Assembly (NCBI RefSeq): GCF_013127955.1
Contig: NZ_CP053435.1
Location: 558,001 to 622,000, forward strand
Reading direction: 5' to 3'
DNA: 64,000 bases
Source: Spirosoma taeanense
GTDB taxonomy: Bacteria > Bacteroidota > Bacteroidia > Cytophagales > Spirosomataceae
A program made the position numbers and the translations under genes. The notes under the pieces were generated by a model. The model was not told the origin of the DNA and made no database searches. It saw nothing but the letters and a program-made list of their open reading frames with translations. Of the stretch, positions 61,170-64,000 are shown piece by piece. Every line of letters starts with the position of its first letter. The first letter of the stretch is position 1.

Positions 61170-61826
61170 TTAACTGACTGATTGGGTGTTTTCCTGCTTG
61201 GCCTTCATTGCCCGTTTCACCCGCTGAACTGTATCCATTGACACCTGGCGTAGTACCGCCGTTTGTCGGATGCTTAGGCCGTTCTCCAGGTCTTTGGCTA
61301 TCATCGCATAATCAATCAACAATTGATCCTGCTGTTTAACCGAGCCTTAAGGGCGACCTAATTGCTTGCCACGACGTTGAGCCTCCGCCAAGCCCGACAT
61401 GATACGTTCGGAAAGTCGCTCGGTTTCCATCGCATCAATTTCGATCATCACGGCGATCACAATGCCGGCCACCGGATTCCGTTTGCCATTGGCCAGCAGG
61501 GTTTCCAGCCCTAAGTTATGGGCATAGATAGAAACGCCAGCTTCGGTAATGACTTCCATTAGGGCTGGCGTCTCACTACGTCGTCTTCCTAGTCGGGAAA
61601 ACTCGGTAACCAGCACCTTCTTGATAGCCTTCGTCCTGCAAAGATTGAGCAACTTGTCTAACTCGGGTCGATCCACATTGCTATGCTTGGTAGCGGAGCC
61701 TGTCTCGTGAATGATGTGCGCAATGTAATAGCCCTGCTTATCTGCGCAGGCCGTCAGGTCAGCTACTTGTCTTGAGTAAGCTTGTTCCTTCGTCGAAACA
61801 CGAACAAAGAGGGCGACGGGAATCAT
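61170..61826 (-). pseudogene. Serine recombinase (resolvase) split by an in-frame TAA
   Basis: The first 159 codons give a resolvase catalytic domain: MIPVALFVRVSTKEQAYSRQ with the Ser nucleophile, VLVTEFSRLGRRRSE, and AMETERLSERIMSGLAEAQR, ending LGRP then TAA (61347-61349). The frame reopens immediately (GSVKQQDQLLIDYAMIAKDL, then a helix-turn-helix LSIRQTAVLRQVSMDTVQRV) to a stop at 61170. Relatives read LGRPKGS here, so one base change (AAA to TAA) separates catalytic and DNA-binding domains. Probably inactive, marking a decayed mobile element. Confidence 0.8.
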
Positions 61827-61947
61827 GGCCGTTGGCGTTTAGCTTATGTAAGTTAGCTAATTGGCCTCATAAGCTGGCCAAGATTTATCTGTTATCTTTA
61901 GGCTGTGATTGATACGCTTAACTACACGGGGCTACTTTATGAGTAAT

Positions 61948-62901
61948 GATCAGCGCGTTCGTCGAGATTGACGGCAAGGCGGTGCTGTACATACCCGTGG
62001 GGACGATGTCCGACGAGCGGATGCTTCGCAGCGCGGGTCTCTAGCAGCGTGATATGCAGACTGGAAGGCTACACCTTAGCCGCAGCCTTGCTCTTCGGCA
62101 CCCCGCAGACGCTGCTGACGACTGTACCGCAGCACTTCATGGATGCGCTGCTGCGCCGGGTGGATGAAGATCGTTACGAAGACCGGGACTACTCCGCGAC
62201 AACCTGCTCAATACGTAAGACCGGCTCATCAACTTCGTTGTAAGCATCTTTACGATCCTTTTTACCTGGAAGGCCCACAGCGCATCAGCATCCGGAGGGT
62301 CATCTTCTGGGAAGTGATCGTCAACCTGCTGGCTCACCGGGAGTACAGCAGTGGCTTCACGACCCGTATGATGATCTACAGAGACCGGGTAATCTTTGAG
62401 AATCCCAATCGGGCCTTCTATCAAGGACCCAGTGACACTGATACGTTTACGCCCCGCACCAAGAATCATACCCTGTCCAATTTCTTCAAAGAAACCGGCT
62501 TCATGGATCAACTGGGATCGGGCGTCATAAAGGTAACGAAAGACATAAGGGCATATGCCAACGGTAAAGAAACTCAGTTTATTGAGGGCGATATGTTTCG
62601 TACCATTATCCCCCTTGATGAGCGGTTAGTAAATACACGTTTTGCTTCCAGCAATGAGGTTTCTTTGAGCGGGCAAAAGGTCGATGTCCTAATAAATGTC
62701 CTATTAAGCGATTCGTCTCGCCACCAGATTGAGGGCATAATAAGGAATGTTGCCCAAAACAAACCTCTTCAGCCCACCTAATGGACAGAGCGCTATGGTG
62801 TTACGGAAAAGACCATTCGCAGGAACTTGGATATCCTGCGGAATGCGGGTCTAATTCAGTTTGAAGGGTCCAAAAAATTAGGTCATTATGTTCTCACCTA
62901 A
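61948..62901 (+). pseudogene. Broken AlbA_2 / RecG-related helicase-like gene
   Basis: Pieces of one family appear in different frames. MISAFVEIDGKAVLYIPVGT at 61948 (AlbA_2) ends at a TAG; LEGYTLAAALLFGTPQTLLT and DALLRRVDEDRYEDRDY follow in another frame (to 62243); then YDPFYLEGPQRISIRRVIFW, VIVNLLAHREYSSGFTTRMM and FMDQLGSGVIKVTKDI (62143-62781) form the HATPase_c_4 part. A TAA at 62779-62781 splits off a final winged-helix (YGVTEKTIRRNLDILRNAGL) ending at 62901. At least three disablements. Confidence 0.75.
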
Positions 62902-62947
62902 ACAGGTAGGCAACGGCTTATAGATGAATAGTGTACTGATATAATCA

Positions 62948-63859
62948 CTATTTTAGTAAATCCTCCAGTGCTCTACGCAGGTCTGCGTACTGGTACTGAA
63001 ACGACGTTTCTTCAGCAATACGTTTGTTGAGTACGTAGTTGCCTCCCGTGACGACGATGGCCAGTTCACCGAACATCAGTTTAATGGCAAAAGTGGGGAT
63101 GTTCGGTAGAATCAGCGGCCGGTGCAGGACCTGAGCAATGGCCCGCGTCATGGTTTCGTTGGTGACGGGCGTCGGCGCAACAGCATTGTAAACGCCCTGC
63201 CACGATTCGTCCGTTAATGCCTGAATAAACAGCTGGCAGAGGTCGTCAATGTGAATCCAGGAAACATACTGCTGACCAGAGCCAAGTGGCGCCCCCGCTC
63301 CCAGCCGGATAGGTTGTACTAGTTTAGGCAACGCTCCACCATCCATGGTCAGGACCACCCCGGTTCTGAACTTAACCGTCCGAATGCCGAGGGCAGCGAC
63401 CTGATCTTCGGAGCGTTCCCACGCCCGGACGACCTGCGCCATAAAATCGCTGCCTCCTTCACTGGTTTCGGTCAGCGGTCTGTCGCCGGTGTCGCCCCCG
63501 TAATAGCCGATAGCCGACGAACCGATAAATGACTTTACGTGGTGAGTTTGGCTGGCGAGCGTCTGAGCCAGCAGATCTGAGGATTGGGTGCGGCTGGACA
63601 GAATCTCGTCCTTACGGGTATCGGTCCAGCGCTTGTCGGCAATGCCTTCGCCTACCAGATGAACAATGTGGTCGGCAGTCAGGACAGCCTCCGGATCCAT
63701 CCGGCCTTTCGTTACGTCCCATTGATAAACCGTAACGCCAGGAATGGACTTCGCTGAACGGCTGAGTATGGATACCTGATAATTCTGCTGACGGAGCAAC
63801 TGGGTTAAGCGACGGCCGATAACGCCGGTGCCGCCCGTGATTAAAACGGTCTGGCTCAT
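62948..63859 (-). CDS. TIGR01777-family NAD(P)-dependent epimerase (SulA/YfcH-like)
   Basis: 303 residues from ATG at 63859 (MSQTVLITGGTGVIGRRLTQ); the frame is open to 63937. NAD motif TGGTGVIGRRL, VYQWDVTKGRMD, IVHLVGEGIADKRWTDTRKD and IGSSAIGYYGGDTGDRPLTE are hallmarks of TIGR01777 epimerases; the C-terminal DUF1731 part has VYNAVAPTPVTNETMTRAIA and RPLILPNIPTF. Related proteins include yfcH and the plant SulA. Substrate unknown. The last 140 bases of the window contain nothing I recognise. Confidence 0.92.
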   Translation of the reverse strand: MSQTVLITGGTGVIGRRLTQLLRQQNYQVSILSRSAKSIPGVTVYQWDVTKGRMDPEAVLTADHIVHLVGEGIADKRWTDTRKDEILSSRTQSSDLLAQTLASQTHHVKSFIGSSAIGYYGGDTGDRPLTETSEGGSDFMAQVVRAWERSEDQVAALGIRTVKFRTGVVLTMDGGALPKLVQPIRLGAGAPLGSGQQYVSWIHIDDLCQLFIQALTDESWQGVYNAVAPTPVTNETMTRAIAQVLHRPLILPNIPTFAIKLMFGELAIVVTGGNYVLNKRIAEETSFQYQYADLRRALEDLLK

Positions 63860-64000
63860 AACTGGACAGAGTGGGTTATGCCTGATATAACGCCATGTCC
63901 CGCTGGGTGTTTTAGCATAACCCGGCACGGGCGACAACCGGATGAAACCCCGGCAGGGTTTCGCGGCTGACCCCTACCAGCTACCTTTCAGATTATCCAG

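Overview
The window is chromosomal DNA of a Bacteroidota bacterium. It most resembles the Cytophagales, in the Spirosoma / Fibrella / Fibrisoma range; that placement is inferred from gene content and style, not from a marker gene. Supporting signs are TAnnTTTG-type -7 promoter elements, weak or absent Shine-Dalgarno sites, LytS/LytTR and NarX/NarL-type two-component pairs, DUF1573, DUF547, a fused E1 alpha-beta dehydrogenase, a cryptochrome-DASH photolyase, a eukaryote-type ribonucleotide reductase R2 ending in FVMDADF, a bacillithiol-type YtxJ protein and a CarboxypepD/MG2/TonB-plug protein. No rRNA, tRNA or CRISPR array was seen.

Layout. 1-9.4 kb: end of a beta-lactamase-like hydrolase, an exported esterase, YceI, a LytTR regulator with its LytS-type kinase, a VOC protein / unknown exported protein pair, a small lipoprotein, a second LytS-type kinase and an outer-membrane barrel. 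9.6-15.9 kb: HGSNAT-like membrane acyltransferase, a FIST - hybrid kinase - Hpt signalling operon, a prohibitin-like protein and DUF1573. 16.2-20.6 kb (+): E1 alpha-beta fusion, then an isolated nuoI-nuoJ pair in which NuoI has a long repetitive tail. 20.6-28.7 kb: two TPM proteins with LemA, photolyase, DUF547, an SDR lacking the usual Tyr-Lys pair, and a three-gene set of 7TM protein, sensor kinase and NarL regulator. 29-39 kb: surface-sugar genes (rfbA, rfbB, galE, waaA) mixed with housekeeping genes (phosphopantetheinyl transferase, DivIVA, folB, ytxJ, rsgA).

39.3-47.4 kb is a long minus-strand run: hemC, GNAT, a MacB-type permease without an ATPase, an M1 peptidase, an AAA ATPase plus TOPRIM-like pair, cystathionine beta-synthase and Uma2. 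The ATPase/TOPRIM pair is AT-rich, its genes overlap by 4 bases, and it looks like an inserted anti-phage module of the AbiL/PARIS kind; it is the best candidate for a poorly described system here. 47.7-52.6 kb: Hsp20, nrdB, DUF2283 with a tiny coupled upstream ORF, FkbM methyltransferase, a glycosyltransferase and recX.

52.6-56.4 kb holds two secreted RraA-family paralogues divergent from a twin-arginine-signal enolase-superfamily dehydratase. All three enzymes carry export signals, which suggests a periplasmic acid-sugar pathway. 56.4-62.9 kb is a decayed islet: an NHL-repeat gene remnant, a pRiA4b ORF-3-type fragment, a GC-rich 1180-residue MG2/TonB-plug protein, a serine recombinase cut by one in-frame TAA, and a frameshifted RecG/AlbA_2-type gene. 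The window ends with a TIGR01777-type epimerase.

Several convergent or intergenic gaps carry strong hairpins, including a 62-base perfect palindrome at 14127-14188, and two gaps (29.97 and 38.31 kb) share a short dispersed repeat.
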